A DNA stretch of 64,000 nucleotides from Methylobacterium sp. WL1 (GCF_008000895.1 NZ_CP042823.1:1375001-1439000); one strand, 5' to 3'. Counted from the stretch's first letter, positions 10,757 to 20,000 are shown. Notes: generated by a model from the letters alone, not told the origin. Translations and numbers: made by a program.

Positions 10757-12052
10757 ATGCCGATCGACCCAAAGAACCTCGCGCAGACCGCGACCCTGAC
10801 CTACAGCGCCGAGTTCGACACGCTGCAGCTCTGGAACGGGACCTCGGGCCTCGACACGGCGGGCGGGCCGCAATGGGGCAGCTACGTCACGGCGACCGGG
10901 ACGCGTCCGTTCAACCAGGAGCAGGAATGGTACCTCCGCGCCGACCATCTCGTCGGCGGAAGCGGCGCGGCTTTGCCGAACCCGTTCGGCGTCCATGACG
11001 GCATCCTGACCATCACGGCCGCGCCGTCCGACCCGGCGCTGCTCCCGGACCTCGGCGGCCAGCCCTACACGTCCGGGATGATCAACACGTCCCACAGCTT
11101 CAGCCAGACCTACGGCTACTTCGAGATGCGGGCCGAGCTGCCGGCCGGGCAGGGGATGTGGCCGGCCTTCTGGCTGCTGTCGAAGGACGGCTCCTGGCCC
11201 CCCGAGATCGACGTGATGGAGATGCTCGGGCACGACTCCGACACGCTCTACACCAGCGTCCACAGCCTGGCGCCCGGCCAGACCGCCGGCGACCACACCC
11301 TGAGCCAGGGCACCGCGCACGTCGCCGACATGAGCGGGGGCTTCCACACCTACGGGGTCGACTGGGGGCCCGACAGCCTGGCCTTCTACTTCGACGGCCA
11401 GGAGGTCTACCGCACGCCGACGCCGGCCAGCCTGGACAAGCCGATGTACATGATCGCCAACCTGGCGGTCGGCGGCACGTGGCCGGGCGATGCCGACGCG
11501 ACGACGCCGTTCCCGGCCCACATGAACATCGACTACCTGCGCGCCTACCAGGCCAACCCGAGCAGTGCGGGCGCGAGCCTGGAGCCGGTCTTCCACTTCT
11601 ACGACGCGTCCACCGGACAGCACCTCTACACGGCCAGCACGGCGGAACGGGACACCCTGACGGGTTCCCAGACGGCCTACGCGTATCAGGGGGTCGGCTG
11701 GGCGGCGCCCACCGACACGGCCGGCACCGCGGACGTGTTCCACTTCACCAACGCGGCAACCGGCGACCATTTCTACACGGCCAGCGCCGCCGAGCGGGAC
11801 GGCCTGATCGGGTCCGGCTCGGGCTACCGCTACGACGGCGTCGCCTTCGAGGCCTACACGGATCCGTCCGCGCCCGGATCGGCCGCGATGAACATCGAGC
11901 GGTTCGTCAACACCGAGAGCGGCCGCCACTACTACGCGTCGAGCGCCGCGGAGATCACCTATATCGAGAAGGGCCACGCCGGCACCGGCTGGATCGACGA
12001 GGGCCACGCCTTCACGCTCCACGCCCCGACCCAGAGCATGTTCGGCCTGTAG
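10757..12052 (+). CDS. Family 16 glycoside hydrolase with C-terminal DUF5648-type repeats
   Basis: Predicted secreted endo-beta-glucanase acting on an exopolysaccharide. The 431-residue product has a GH16 domain (about 10-270) with the catalytic block EIDVME near residues 151-156, preceded by GQGMWPAFWLL. After it come three repeats resembling DUF5648 (VFHFYDASTGQHLYTAS near 278, VFHFTNAATGDHFYTAS near 328, IERFVNTESGRHYYASS near 381). There is no signal peptide, and I see no RTX nonapeptides. The ATG at 10757 starts the conserved domain cleanly; an upstream TTG at 10703 overlaps the regulatory box. In rhizobia, GH16 enzymes such as ExsH and PlyA leave the cell through PrsDE-type exporters, so secretion by the adjacent pair is a reasonable inference. 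Confidence 0.87.
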   Translation: MPIDPKNLAQTATLTYSAEFDTLQLWNGTSGLDTAGGPQWGSYVTATGTRPFNQEQEWYLRADHLVGGSGAALPNPFGVHDGILTITAAPSDPALLPDLGGQPYTSGMINTSHSFSQTYGYFEMRAELPAGQGMWPAFWLLSKDGSWPPEIDVMEMLGHDSDTLYTSVHSLAPGQTAGDHTLSQGTAHVADMSGGFHTYGVDWGPDSLAFYFDGQEVYRTPTPASLDKPMYMIANLAVGGTWPGDADATTPFPAHMNIDYLRAYQANPSSAGASLEPVFHFYDASTGQHLYTASTAERDTLTGSQTAYAYQGVGWAAPTDTAGTADVFHFTNAATGDHFYTASAAERDGLIGSGSGYRYDGVAFEAYTDPSAPGSAAMNIERFVNTESGRHYYASSAAEITYIEKGHAGTGWIDEGHAFTLHAPTQSMFGL

Positions 12053-12336
12053 CGGCCGGGGTGGGGGAGGGGGACGACCCGGATCGGATCACGATTGCGG
12101 CAGCAGGGGCCGGAAACCGCCGTCGTCCGTTATGTTTGCCCGATGCGGCGGGAACAATCGCCGGGGCCGCCTTTTGTGCTGGCGGTCCCACCCGTCGGCC
12201 CGGTCCGGATCGCCCGCCGACCCCATCGAGACAGGAGATCGCTGTGCCCGCGGCGCGAAGCGCGACCATGCGCGAGCCCATCCGGCCGGCCGCTCCGGCC
12301 GGCGGGATCGCCGACGCACGCGCGGCACGCTCCTGC

Positions 12337-12396
12337 CTGGGCCGATTCCGCGCGACCCGATCCTGCATGGTCCGATCCTGCGTGGCCAGATCCTGC
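12337..12396 (+). repeat. Four imperfect 15-bp tandem repeats in the leader of the cyclase gene
   Basis: Units of 15 bp containing (c)cgatcctgc begin at 12337, 12352, 12367 and 12382; the last three share agatcctgc or cgatcctgc ends. They lie just before the cyclase ATG at 12423, in the 12053-12422 gap. The cyclase frame stays open through them, so they could encode a short repeated peptide if an upstream start were used. No other feature is evident in the gap. Confidence 0.75.
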
Positions 12397-12422
12397 GTAT
12401 TCCTCGCCCGCGCGACAACGGC

Positions 12423-13772
12423 ATGACCGCCCGGACCGCCCTGGACGTGATCGGGCAGCTGCCCCGGCGCTCGAAGACCGTCGACCGGATGGTCGCGGGC
12501 CTCGCGGTGATCCTGACCATGCTGGGCATCGCCGTGGGCGCCTCGGTCTACCAGCAGCGCGGCAGCGAGGCCGTGCGCCACGCCCTGGCGGTGGAGGGGC
12601 GCCTCGGCCGGGTGCTGTCGGCGGTGCAGGACGCCGAGACCGGGCAGCGCGGCTACCTGCTCACCGGGGACGAGGATTTCCTGCCGCCGTTCCGGGCCGG
12701 CCGCTCCAAGGTCAACGGCGAACTCGCCCGCCTGGGCGACCTGCTGCGGGACGACGACGGCCAGCGCGCCGAACTCGACGGCCTGATCCTGCTGATCCGC
12801 GAGAAGCTCGGCGAACTCGCCACCACCATCGACCTGTACCGGGGCGGCGACGCCGAGGCGAGCCGGACCCTCGTCCGGGAGGGGAGCGGGCGCCGCCTGA
12901 TGGACGAGATTCGCACGGTCGTGCGCCGCATGGAGGCCCAGGAGACGGCCCTGATGGAGCAGCGCCAGGCGGCGGTCTCCCGGATCGCGCTGCTGATCTG
13001 GGCGGCCCTGGCCGCGCTCGTCCTGGTGCTGATCCTGTTCGCCGTGTCGGTCATGCGCGAGGCGGGGCGCCGCCGCCGGCTGTCGCGCTTCCTGCCGCAG
13101 GAGCTGGTCTCGCGCCTGGCCGACGACGACGGCAGCCTGCGGGCAGGCCGGCGACAGCAGGCGGTCATCGCCTTCGTCGACATGCGCGGCTCCACCGCCC
13201 TGGCCGAGCGCCTCGACCCGCAGCAGCTCTCCGCGTTCCTGTCCGCGTTCCGGCGCCGGGTGATGTGGACGGCCAAGCTGCACAACGGCGTGGTCGACAA
13301 GTTCCTGGGCGACGGCGCCCTGGTGGTGTTCGGCCTGCCCGAGGCGCAGGGCGACGACGCCGCCCGGGCGGTGGCCTTCGCGGGGGACCTGGTCGAGGCC
13401 ATCGCCCGCTGGAACCGCAAGGGCGAGCACGACGCCACGGTGCGCATCGGGATCGGCCTCCATTGCGGCGAGGTGTTCAGCGGGATCATCGGCGAGGAGG
13501 CCCGCTACGAGTTCACCGTGCTGGGCGACACCGTGAACGTCGCCGCGCGCCTTGAGCAGGCGACCAAGGTCCACGGCGTGCCGATCCTGGCCTCGGAGGC
13601 GGTCCGGCGGGCCGCAGGCCCGGCCACCGCGGTCTGGCGGGAGGTCAGCCGCGAGCCCCTGCGCGGCCGCCGGGAGCCGATGGCCTATTTTTCCGTCGAG
13701 CCGCCAGGCCACGCCGAGCCCGCACCGGCCCGCCTGCGCGACGTCGATCCGCTCCCGGAACTGGCGCTGTAG
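12423..13772 (+). CDS. Membrane adenylate/guanylate cyclase with CHASE3-type sensor
   Basis: Class III nucleotidyl cyclase predicted to make cyclic AMP in response to a periplasmic signal. In the 449 residues a first membrane segment (about 25-45, VAGLAVILTMLGIAVGASVY) is followed by a CHASE3-like helical sensor domain with the typical DAETGQRGYLLTGDEDFL block, a second membrane segment (about 195-215) and a catalytic domain starting AVIAFVDMRGSTALAERL. Metal-binding Asp (FVDMRG), the KFLGDGALVVFG block and TVLGDTVNVAARLE are all present, so the enzyme looks active. The start at 12423 follows a stretch of low-complexity repeats. The frame extends further upstream, but that part lacks conserved sequence. 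Substrate specificity cannot be read with certainty. Confidence 0.86.
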   Translation: MTARTALDVIGQLPRRSKTVDRMVAGLAVILTMLGIAVGASVYQQRGSEAVRHALAVEGRLGRVLSAVQDAETGQRGYLLTGDEDFLPPFRAGRSKVNGELARLGDLLRDDDGQRAELDGLILLIREKLGELATTIDLYRGGDAEASRTLVREGSGRRLMDEIRTVVRRMEAQETALMEQRQAAVSRIALLIWAALAALVLVLILFAVSVMREAGRRRRLSRFLPQELVSRLADDDGSLRAGRRQQAVIAFVDMRGSTALAERLDPQQLSAFLSAFRRRVMWTAKLHNGVVDKFLGDGALVVFGLPEAQGDDAARAVAFAGDLVEAIARWNRKGEHDATVRIGIGLHCGEVFSGIIGEEARYEFTVLGDTVNVAARLEQATKVHGVPILASEAVRRAAGPATAVWREVSREPLRGRREPMAYFSVEPPGHAEPAPARLRDVDPLPELAL

Positions 13773-13827
13773 CCGCGCTTTCGAGCCGCGCCGGCAAGCG
13801 GCGCGGACGCGACCCACCGAGAGGCCG

Positions 13828-15179
13828 ATGCCGAGCGATCTGTCCTGGCTGCTGCGCCGCGAGACCCTGCTGGCCGGCGCCGTCCTGCTCCTCGGTGTCG
13901 CGGCCCTGGCCGCCTGGTATCTCCTGCAGGCGACCGTGCTCACCGTCGCGGTGGCGCCCCGGGACGGCACCGAGCCCGCCCTGATCAAAGCCTACGCGGA
14001 CGCGCTGGAATCGGGCCGCACGGGCCTGCGCCTCAAGATCCTCGCTTTCGAGGACGTGCGCGAGAGCGCCGCCGCCCTGCAGGACGGTCGGGCCGACCTG
14101 GCGGTGGTCCGGCCCGACGTGCTGCTGCCGACCAACGGGCTCACCCTGGCGATCCTGCGCGACCAGGCGATGATCATCGCCTCGCCCGAGCAGGCCGGCA
14201 TCACGGATTTCCCGCACCTGGCCGGCAAGCGGATCGGCATCGGCACGCACCGGGACGCCGATATCGGACTGCTCAAGAGCCTCCTCGGCTATTACGGCCT
14301 GACGCTGGAGCCGGCGGCGGGCACCGGACCGGGCGACCGCGCGGTCGTGCTCGTGCCGGTCGCCGAGGATGGCGTGGCCGGCGCGCTGCGCGAGAAGCGG
14401 ATTGACGCCTTCATCAGCATCATCGCGCCCTCCGCGCCCAAGGCGCTCGATCTGGTCGCGGCGGTCCGCTCGGTGGCGCGCGGCGGCAAGGTCGCGTTCG
14501 TCGCCGTGGCGGACGACGACGCCGTGATTGAGCGCTTCCCCAAGCTCCAGGCGGTGGCCATCCCGGGCGGCCTGTTCGGCGGCCGGCCCAAGCTTCCGGC
14601 CGACGACGTGAAGACGGTGGGCGCCTCCTACCGGCTGATGGCCCGCGCATCCCTCAGCCGTGCCGTGGCGGCCGACCTGACCCAGCAGCTGTTCGAGAAG
14701 CGCACGCAGGCAGCCAACGCCACGGAGGCGGCCGATTACGTCCAGGCCCCGTCCTACGAGACCACGGTGGCGGCCACGAGCGCCCGGATCCCGATCCACC
14801 CGGGGGCGATCGACTATTACGAGCGCGAGCAGCACGGCTTCGTCGAGCGCTACGGCGACACGCTCTACCTGCTCGGCGCGCTCGCGGGCGGCCTGGTCTC
14901 GGTCCTGGCCTGGATCCGGCAGCGCCTGGCCGGCCTGCGCCGCGAGCACATCGACGAGATCGTGGAGCGGCTCCTGGAGATCACCGAACAGGCCCGCGCG
15001 GCCCAGGACCCGGCGGCGACCGCCGGGCTGACCCGCGAGGTCGACCGCCTGGCCGGCGACGCCGTCCGCTACGCCCGCGAGCGTGCCCCGACGCGGCCAC
15101 GATGTCGGCCGTCGCCATCGCCCTCGACACCGCCCGGGCGACGATCGCGGACCTGCGCCGCCACGCCGCCGCGGACTGA
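13828..15179 (+). CDS. TAXI-family (TRAP-associated) solute-binding protein, frameshifted near its 3' end
   Basis: Resembles TAXI-type extracytoplasmic binding proteins: an N-terminal membrane anchor (about 12-33), then a periplasmic-binding fold (TVAVAPRDGTEPALIKAYADAL, GRADLAVVRPDVLLP, LAGKRIGIGTHRDADIGLLKSLLGYYGL). A second membrane segment (near 350, LYLLGALAGGLVSVLAWI) precedes a coiled C-terminal tail facing the cytosol. In the raw frame the tail turns Arg/Pro-rich after about 15085 and runs on to 15525, across the next gene. Adding one C in the CCCC run near 15086-15089 restores ...DAATMSAVAIALDTARATIA and a stop at 15177-15179, which I take as the intended end. No TRAP permease is nearby. 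The C-terminal anchored tail is unusual and suggests a sensor or accessory role rather than a free binding protein. Confidence 0.72.
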
Positions 15180-15236
15180 CCGGGCCGGGATGGCTTCTGC
15201 GCCGCGTTGGGAAGCCGGGGGCGCCGGAGCGGGGCG

Positions 15237-16195
15237 CTACGGGCGGCAGCGCGCGACGACGCGCCGGAGGGACTCGCGCTCCCGGGCCGGCGCGAACAGG
15301 TCTGCCGGGCCGCGCCGCACGCGGCCAGGGTGTCCAGGAACCCGGGCTCTTCCTCGGCGCGCAGGAGCAGGGAGGCCAGGGCGGCCTCGTCGAAGACCGG
15401 GAAATAGCCGGGATAGGCCGGCCCCAGCAGGCCGCGCGTGCCGGGGATGTCGGAGGCGATCACCGGCAGGCCGGACACGAGGGCTTCCGACACCACGTTG
15501 GCACCGCCCTCCTGCTGAGAACTGAGGACCATGACGCGCCCCCGGGTCAGCCACCGCCGAACCAGGGAGCCCGGCCGGTCACCGAGCCACAGGTAGCGCG
15601 GATTGTCGGCCATCTCGGCGCGCGCCCGGTCCGCCCAGACCTCCGAGGAGGCGCCGCCGAGATGGACGATGCGCGTGCGGGACCGGGCCGGAAGCCGCCG
15701 GGCGGCGCGGGCGGCGCAGAACGGGTCCTTCTCGGTGCGCAGGTGCCCGACGACGAGGACCTCGAAAGCCGCCGCCGATACCGGCCAGCGCTGTCGCCGC
15801 GGCAGGGCGGACTGGAACACGACGTCGAGCTTGCCGCGGTGGCGCTCCGGAAGCGCGGCGGGGATCAGGTCGTGGAGGCCGATCAGGCGGTCGGCCAGAT
15901 CCAACGCGTGCAGCGTCGGCCCGGGGTCCGCCGCGAGATAGTGGTAGACGTCCGTGCCGGTCAGGGCGACCACCAGCGGCCGGTCGGGGTGGCGGGCCTT
16001 GAAGCGCGCGATGGACCCGGCGCTGCGCCAGGCGTGCAGGGCGAGCATCAGATCGGCGTCCGCATCCTCCCCGTAGGCCGTCGTCACCTCGACTTGGTGT
16101 CCGAGATCGCCGAGGATGCGCGCCCAGCGGGTCGCCGTTGTCCGATTTCCGGCGCGGGACATTCGCGCAGCCGGCGTGATGAGACTGATCTTCAT
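15237..16195 (-). CDS. senB: Selenosugar synthase SenB (glycosyltransferase-like), frameshifted near its C-terminus
   Basis: SenB joins selenophosphate to a UDP-sugar to form the selenosugar used for selenoneine. The start ATG at 16195 gives MKISLITPAARMSRAGNR, followed by TATRWARILGDLGHQVEV, LMLALHAWRS, VVALTGTDVYHYL and HLRTEKDPF, then a GT4-like second half (VMVLSSQQEGGANVVSEAL, PVIASDIPGTRGLLG). These are the signatures of the SenB family (formerly TIGR04348 glycosyltransferases). In the raw frame the end becomes QTCSRRPGS and runs on to 14981. One extra G near 15310-15313 restores ADLFAPARERESLRRVVARCRP and a stop at 15237. It diverges from senA with 27 bp between start codons. The family call rests on motifs plus the senA and senC neighbours. 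Confidence 0.88.
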
Positions 16196-16222
16196 GGTCT
16201 CGACAGGCTTCCAGGACGTTTG
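16196..16222. promoter_or_regulatory. 27-bp gap between the divergent senB and senA start codons
   Basis: Only 27 bp separate the ATG of senB (minus) from the ATG of senA (plus). It has room for the ribosome-binding sites (AGGA before senA) but not for two promoters, so each promoter must lie inside the other gene or transcripts must be nearly leaderless. Confidence 0.6.
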
Positions 16223-17524
16223 ATGCGCACACCGGTTTCCGCTGCCGACCTCGTGGCCATGCTGCAGGATGCCCGGGCGCGAACGCTCGAACTGGTGGCA
16301 GGCCTCGATCGTGACCGCCTCATGGGGCCGAAATCTGATCTCGTGAACCCGCTCCTGTGGGAAATCGGGCATCTCGCCTGGTTTCACGAACATTTCATCC
16401 TGAGAGCGCTCGACGGGCAGCCGCCGCTGATGGCCGAGGCCGACGCGCTCTACGATTCCGCCCGGGTGCCGCACGCGACGCGCTGGTCGATCCCGCTGCC
16501 GGCGCTGCCGGAGACCCTGGGCTACATGGCGCGGGTCCACGAGGCCCTGATCCGGCGTCTGGCCGACCGCGAGCCGACAGGCGAGGAGGCCGACCTCTAC
16601 CAGCTCGTCACCTTCCACGAGGACATGCACGACGAGGCCTTCACGTACACGCGCCAGACGCTGGGCTATCCCGCGCCGGCCTTCGCCGTATCGGCCAGCG
16701 CCCGGTCCGCGGGAACCGGCCCGTGGCCGGGCGACGCCACCGTGGGCGGCGGAACCTGGCGGCTCGGATCCGAGCCCGGGGGCTTCGTGTTCGACAATGA
16801 GAAATGGGCGCATCCGGTACCGGTCGCGCCGTTCCGCATCGCCCGCGCGCCGGTGACCAATGCAGAGTTCGCGGCCTTCGTCGCGGATGGCGGCTACCGC
16901 GCGGACGCCCACTGGGACGCGGACGGGGCGGGTTGGCGCGACGGCTGCGGGGCCGCGCACCCGGCCTACTGGACGCCTCACGGCGCGCGGGACTGGACCG
17001 TCCGCAGGTTCGACCGGGACGCGCCGCTGGCGCCCGACGAGCCGGTCGTCCACGTCAACTGGCACGAGGCCAACGCCTATTGCCGCTGGGCCGGCCGGCG
17101 CCTGCCCACGGAGGCGGAATGGGAGGTCGCCGCCGCCGGAGCGCCGGCGCACGATGGGACGCTCGGTGGCACCAAGCGCGGCTATCCCTGGGGCGATGCC
17201 CCGCCCACGGCCGACCGCGCCAATCTCGACGGCGGCCATCTCGGCTGCGTCGACGTCGCCGCCTACCCCGCGGGCGACAGCGCCTGGGGTTGCCGGCAGA
17301 TGCTCGGCAACGTCTGGGAATGGACCGCGAGTCCCTTCCTGCCCTATCCCGGCTTCGCGCCCGACGCCTACAAGGAGTATTCGGAGCCGGCCTTCGGGAC
17401 GCGCAAGGTCCTGCGCGGGGGCGCCTGGGCGACCCGCTCGCGCATGGTCGACACCGGCTATCGCAACTTCTTCGGCCCGGAGCGCCGGGACGTGTTCGCC
17501 GGCTTCCGCACGGTGGCGCTTTAG
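16223..17524 (+). CDS. senA: Selenoneine synthase SenA (EgtB-like, DinB plus formylglycine-generating-enzyme fold)
   Basis: Non-heme iron enzyme expected to couple a selenosugar to hercynine on the way to selenoneine. The 433 residues have an N-terminal DinB-like four-helix domain with the iron ligands in GHLAWFHEHF and in the HX3HXE block HEDMHDE. A C-terminal FGE-sulfatase fold follows (VTNAEFAAFVADGGY, VVHVNWHEANAYCRWAGRRLPTEAEWE, MLGNVWEWTASPF, KVLRGGAWATR, FFGPERRDVFAGFR). This is the EgtB architecture. The divergent senB and the convergent senC identify it as SenA rather than a sulfur-using EgtB. The start ATG at 16223 has AGGA about seven bases before it. The window has no egtD, so hercynine must come from a gene elsewhere or from uptake. 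Confidence 0.9.
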   Translation: MRTPVSAADLVAMLQDARARTLELVAGLDRDRLMGPKSDLVNPLLWEIGHLAWFHEHFILRALDGQPPLMAEADALYDSARVPHATRWSIPLPALPETLGYMARVHEALIRRLADREPTGEEADLYQLVTFHEDMHDEAFTYTRQTLGYPAPAFAVSASARSAGTGPWPGDATVGGGTWRLGSEPGGFVFDNEKWAHPVPVAPFRIARAPVTNAEFAAFVADGGYRADAHWDADGAGWRDGCGAAHPAYWTPHGARDWTVRRFDRDAPLAPDEPVVHVNWHEANAYCRWAGRRLPTEAEWEVAAAGAPAHDGTLGGTKRGYPWGDAPPTADRANLDGGHLGCVDVAAYPAGDSAWGCRQMLGNVWEWTASPFLPYPGFAPDAYKEYSEPAFGTRKVLRGGAWATRSRMVDTGYRNFFGPERRDVFAGFRTVAL

Positions 17525-17531
17525 GGCGCAT

Positions 17532-17556
17532 GCCGCCGAACTGGATACCGGTTCGG
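17532..17556. repeat. Left copy of a 25-bp inverted repeat flanking senC
   Basis: Contains GAACTGGATACCGGTTCGG. Its reverse complement matches 18982-19006 at 24 of 25 positions. The pair brackets senC. It lies 8 bp after the senA stop codon. Confidence 0.85.
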
Positions 17557-17597
17557 TGCAAGCGGCCCAGACGAGGTCGAGGCCGCCCCGTGCCCCC

Positions 17598-18647
17598 TCA
17601 GGCCTCGACGCGGATCCCGGGGGCGCCGGCCTCGAACCGCCCCACGATGGCGGCCTGCGCGAAACCCGCGGCGCGGACCTGGGCCAGGATCGCCTCGGCA
17701 CGCCCGGGCGAACAGGTCACGAGGAGGCCGCCCGAGGTCTGGGGATCGGTGAGGATGTGGCGGCGCCAGTCCGGCAGATCCTCGGGCAGGGTGACCTGGC
17801 CGCCGAAACTCGCCCAGTTGCGGTGCGAGGCGCCGGTGACGAAGCCGTCCCGCGCCAGCGCTTCGGCCCGGGGCAGGAGCGGGATCGCGCCGGCCGCGAC
17901 GACGAAGGTCAGGCCGGCGCCGCGGGCGAGTTCGAGCCCATGCCCGAGGAGGCCGAAACCGGTGATGTCGGTGATGGCATGGACCTCCGCATCGCCCGCC
18001 AGATCTGCCCCGACCCTGTTGAGACGCGTCGTGGTGGCGACGAAGTCGGCATAGCCCGCGGCGTCGAGGGCCTCGCGCTTGATCGCGGCGGAGTAGATGC
18101 CGACGCCGAGCGGCTTGGTCAGGATGGCCACGTCGCCGGCTCGCGCGTCGGCGTTGCGCCGGATGCGGGCACGGTCGCACAATCCGATCACCGCCAGGCC
18201 GTAGATCGGCTCCGGGGTATCGATCGAGTGGCCGCCCGCGATCGGGATGCCCGCCTCGGCGCAGGTGGCGGCCCCGCCCTTCAGGATCCGGGCGACGATC
18301 TCGGGGGCGATCTTGCCCACCGGCATGCCCAGGATGGCGAGCGCGAGGATCGGCTTGCCGCCCATGGCGTAGACGTCGGAGATCGCGTTGGTGGCGGCGA
18401 TCCGACCGAAATCGTGGGGATCGTCCACCATCGGCGTGAAGAAGTCCGTCGTGGCGATGAGGCAGGTCCCGTCATCCAGGGCCCAGACCGCCGCGTCGTC
18501 GGCCGTCTCGTTGCCCACGAGCAGGCGCTCGAATGGGCCGGCCACCGGCTGGTCGGCGAGGAGCGTGCGCAGCACCGCCGGATCGAGCTTGCAGCCGCAG
18601 CCTCCGCCATGGGCGAGGCTGGTGAGGCGGACCGGAGGCGTATCCAT
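17598..18647 (-). CDS. senC: Selenophosphate synthetase (SenC / SelD)
   Basis: Makes selenophosphate from selenide and ATP, the selenium donor for SenB (and for selenoproteins or selenouridine if present). The 349-residue product has the N-terminal catalytic block GGGCGCK with Cys rather than Sec, the Lys following it, then [42 protein letters not shown] and TKPLGVG, as in SelD. I chose ATG 18647, which has AGGA seven bases upstream; ATG 18665 is an alternative. It is convergent with senA, which ends 73 bp away. Whether it is the only selD of the genome or a dedicated copy cannot be told here, so selD is an equally valid symbol. Confidence 0.93.
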   Translation of the reverse strand: MDTPPVRLTSLAHGGGCGCKLDPAVLRTLLADQPVAGPFERLLVGNETADDAAVWALDDGTCLIATTDFFTPMVDDPHDFGRIAATNAISDVYAMGGKPILALAILGMPVGKIAPEIVARILKGGAATCAEAGIPIAGGHSIDTPEPIYGLAVIGLCDRARIRRNADARAGDVAILTKPLGVGIYSAAIKREALDAAGYADFVATTTRLNRVGADLAGDAEVHAITDITGFGLLGHGLELARGAGLTFVVAAGAIPLLPRAEALARDGFVTGASHRNWASFGGQVTLPEDLPDWRRHILTDPQTSGGLLVTCSPGRAEAILAQVRAAGFAQAAIVGRFEAGAPGIRVEA

Positions 18648-19097
18648 GGCTGAATCCTGTGGCATCGAGAGCTGTGACAACTGACGGTTCGGAACGGGTC
18701 CTACCAGACAAAAGCGGGCATCCGGTACAGACCGCCATCAGGCCGGCACAGCGCGGGCGCGTCGCACCACCACCCGGCTCGTGCCCGCCTCGTGCCCGGA
18801 TCGGTGCAGCGCAGGCGGCGGCCGGGCCGAAGCGCGCGGTGCAGGACCGCATTGCGGCCACCGCCTCCGGGCGGCCCGTAGGCGCACGGCATCGTCCCGC
18901 AGGATCCATCATCGACAGAAGGGGCCCCGATCCGGTGACCGGGAGCGGCTCCCAGTCCTCGATTCAAGGCTCTCGCTGACGCCGAACCGGTATCCACTTC
19001 GGCGGCGCGCGCTTTAACGCCCGCATGAGCCGTCAATTGATTGGACATCGGCGTGCGCTTGAGGGTGTAGAGTGTCGGAACACGGGTGGGGACGGCG
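18648..19097. other. Divergent intergenic region between senC and the ABC importer
   Basis: About 450 bp that should contain the promoters of senC (minus) and of the importer operon (plus). The only distinct structure I see is the right copy of the 25-bp inverted repeat at 18982-19006. No RNA gene or riboswitch-like fold is apparent. Confidence 0.5.
18982..19006. repeat. Right copy of the 25-bp inverted repeat flanking senC
   Basis: Contains CCGAACCGGTATCCACTTC. It is inverted relative to 17532-17556 with one mismatch, and the two copies bound a 1475-bp segment holding only senC. It may be a REP-like or MITE-like element rather than a transposon end, since no transposase lies between. Confidence 0.85.
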
Positions 19098-19985
19098 ATG
19101 CTGAGACGGACGTTGAACGGGGCGTTGCTGGCGGGACTGGGATGTCTCGTCGCATCCGGCCCCGCGGGCGCGCAGGAGCGCGCGAAACCGGCCTTCGTCT
19201 TCACCGGCATTCCCGACCAAGACGAGAGTCGTCTCGTGGAGCGCTTCGGCAAGGTCGCGCGCTATCTCGAGGGCAAGCTCGGCGTCCCCGTGACGTACAT
19301 CCCCGTGAAGAACTACCCGGCGGCGGTGACGGCCTTCACCAACGGCCAGGTGCAACTCGCGTGGTTCGGAGGCTTCACCGGGGTGCAGGCGCGCAAGGCC
19401 TCGCCCGGTGCGCAGGCGATCGCGCAAGGCGCCGAGGACGCGGCCTTCAAGACCTACCTCATCGCCAACACGAAGACCGGCCTGGCGAAGTCGGCCGACT
19501 TCCCGAAGGCGGTCGCCGGCAAGACGTTCACGTTCGGCTCGCGCGCCTCGACCTCGGGTCGCCTGATGCCGGAGTATTTCATCCGCGCGGCGTTCCCGGG
19601 CAAGACGCCCGAGGAGGTGTTCTCCCGCGTCGGCTTCTCCGGGGACCACACCCGCACGATCCAGCTCGTCCAGTCCGGAGCTTTCGAGGTCGGGGCGGTC
19701 GACTACTCGGTGTGGGACTTGGACGACAAGGCCGGCAAGGTCGACCACACGACCGTCGGCATCATCTGGGAGAGCCCGCCGTTTCCCGACTACCAGTGGA
19801 CCGTGCGGGGCGATGTCGACGCGATCTACGGCGCCGGCTTCACCGAGACGCTGAAGGCGGCCCTCGTCGGCATCACCGATCCGGCGATCCTGGCGCCCTT
19901 CGCCCGCTCGAAGTTCATCCCGGTCACCAATGCCGCCTATGAGCCGATCGAGCGCGTGGCGAAATCCACGGGCTTGCTGGACTGA
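19098..19985 (+). CDS. PhnD-like periplasmic binding protein, putative selenate/selenium-oxyanion ABC importer
   Basis: Periplasmic substrate-binding protein of the PhnD superfamily. The 295 residues start with a signal peptide (LNGALLAGLGCLVASGPAGA, cleavage before QERA). Then come FVFTGIPDQDESRLVERFG, YLEGKLGVPVTYIPVKNYPAAVTAFTNGQVQLAWFGGFTGVQAR and the ligand-loop block GSRASTSGRLMPEYF. This subfamily is commonly named putative selenate ABC transporter binding protein because it travels with selenium genes, which fits the adjacent sen locus. ATG 19098 starts the signal peptide; GTG 19086 is an alternative. The ATPase follows 15 bp later. Phosphonate or phosphite uptake is the main alternative; no phn catabolic genes are nearby. 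Confidence 0.82.
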   Translation: MLRRTLNGALLAGLGCLVASGPAGAQERAKPAFVFTGIPDQDESRLVERFGKVARYLEGKLGVPVTYIPVKNYPAAVTAFTNGQVQLAWFGGFTGVQARKASPGAQAIAQGAEDAAFKTYLIANTKTGLAKSADFPKAVAGKTFTFGSRASTSGRLMPEYFIRAAFPGKTPEEVFSRVGFSGDHTRTIQLVQSGAFEVGAVDYSVWDLDDKAGKVDHTTVGIIWESPPFPDYQWTVRGDVDAIYGAGFTETLKAALVGITDPAILAPFARSKFIPVTNAAYEPIERVAKSTGLLD

Positions 19986-20000
19986 GACGAGCGCAGCGCG

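Noticed and set aside
14981..17701. Minus-strand frame of 906 codons fusing an N-terminal extension to SenB
   Set aside because: Only the part from 16195 to about 15310 is SenB-like; the rest is antisense to senA or follows a frameshift.
17598..18647. Possible selenocysteine codon in the selenophosphate synthetase
   Set aside because: The catalytic position reads Cys in GGGCGCK; there is no in-frame TGA, so it is not a selenoprotein.
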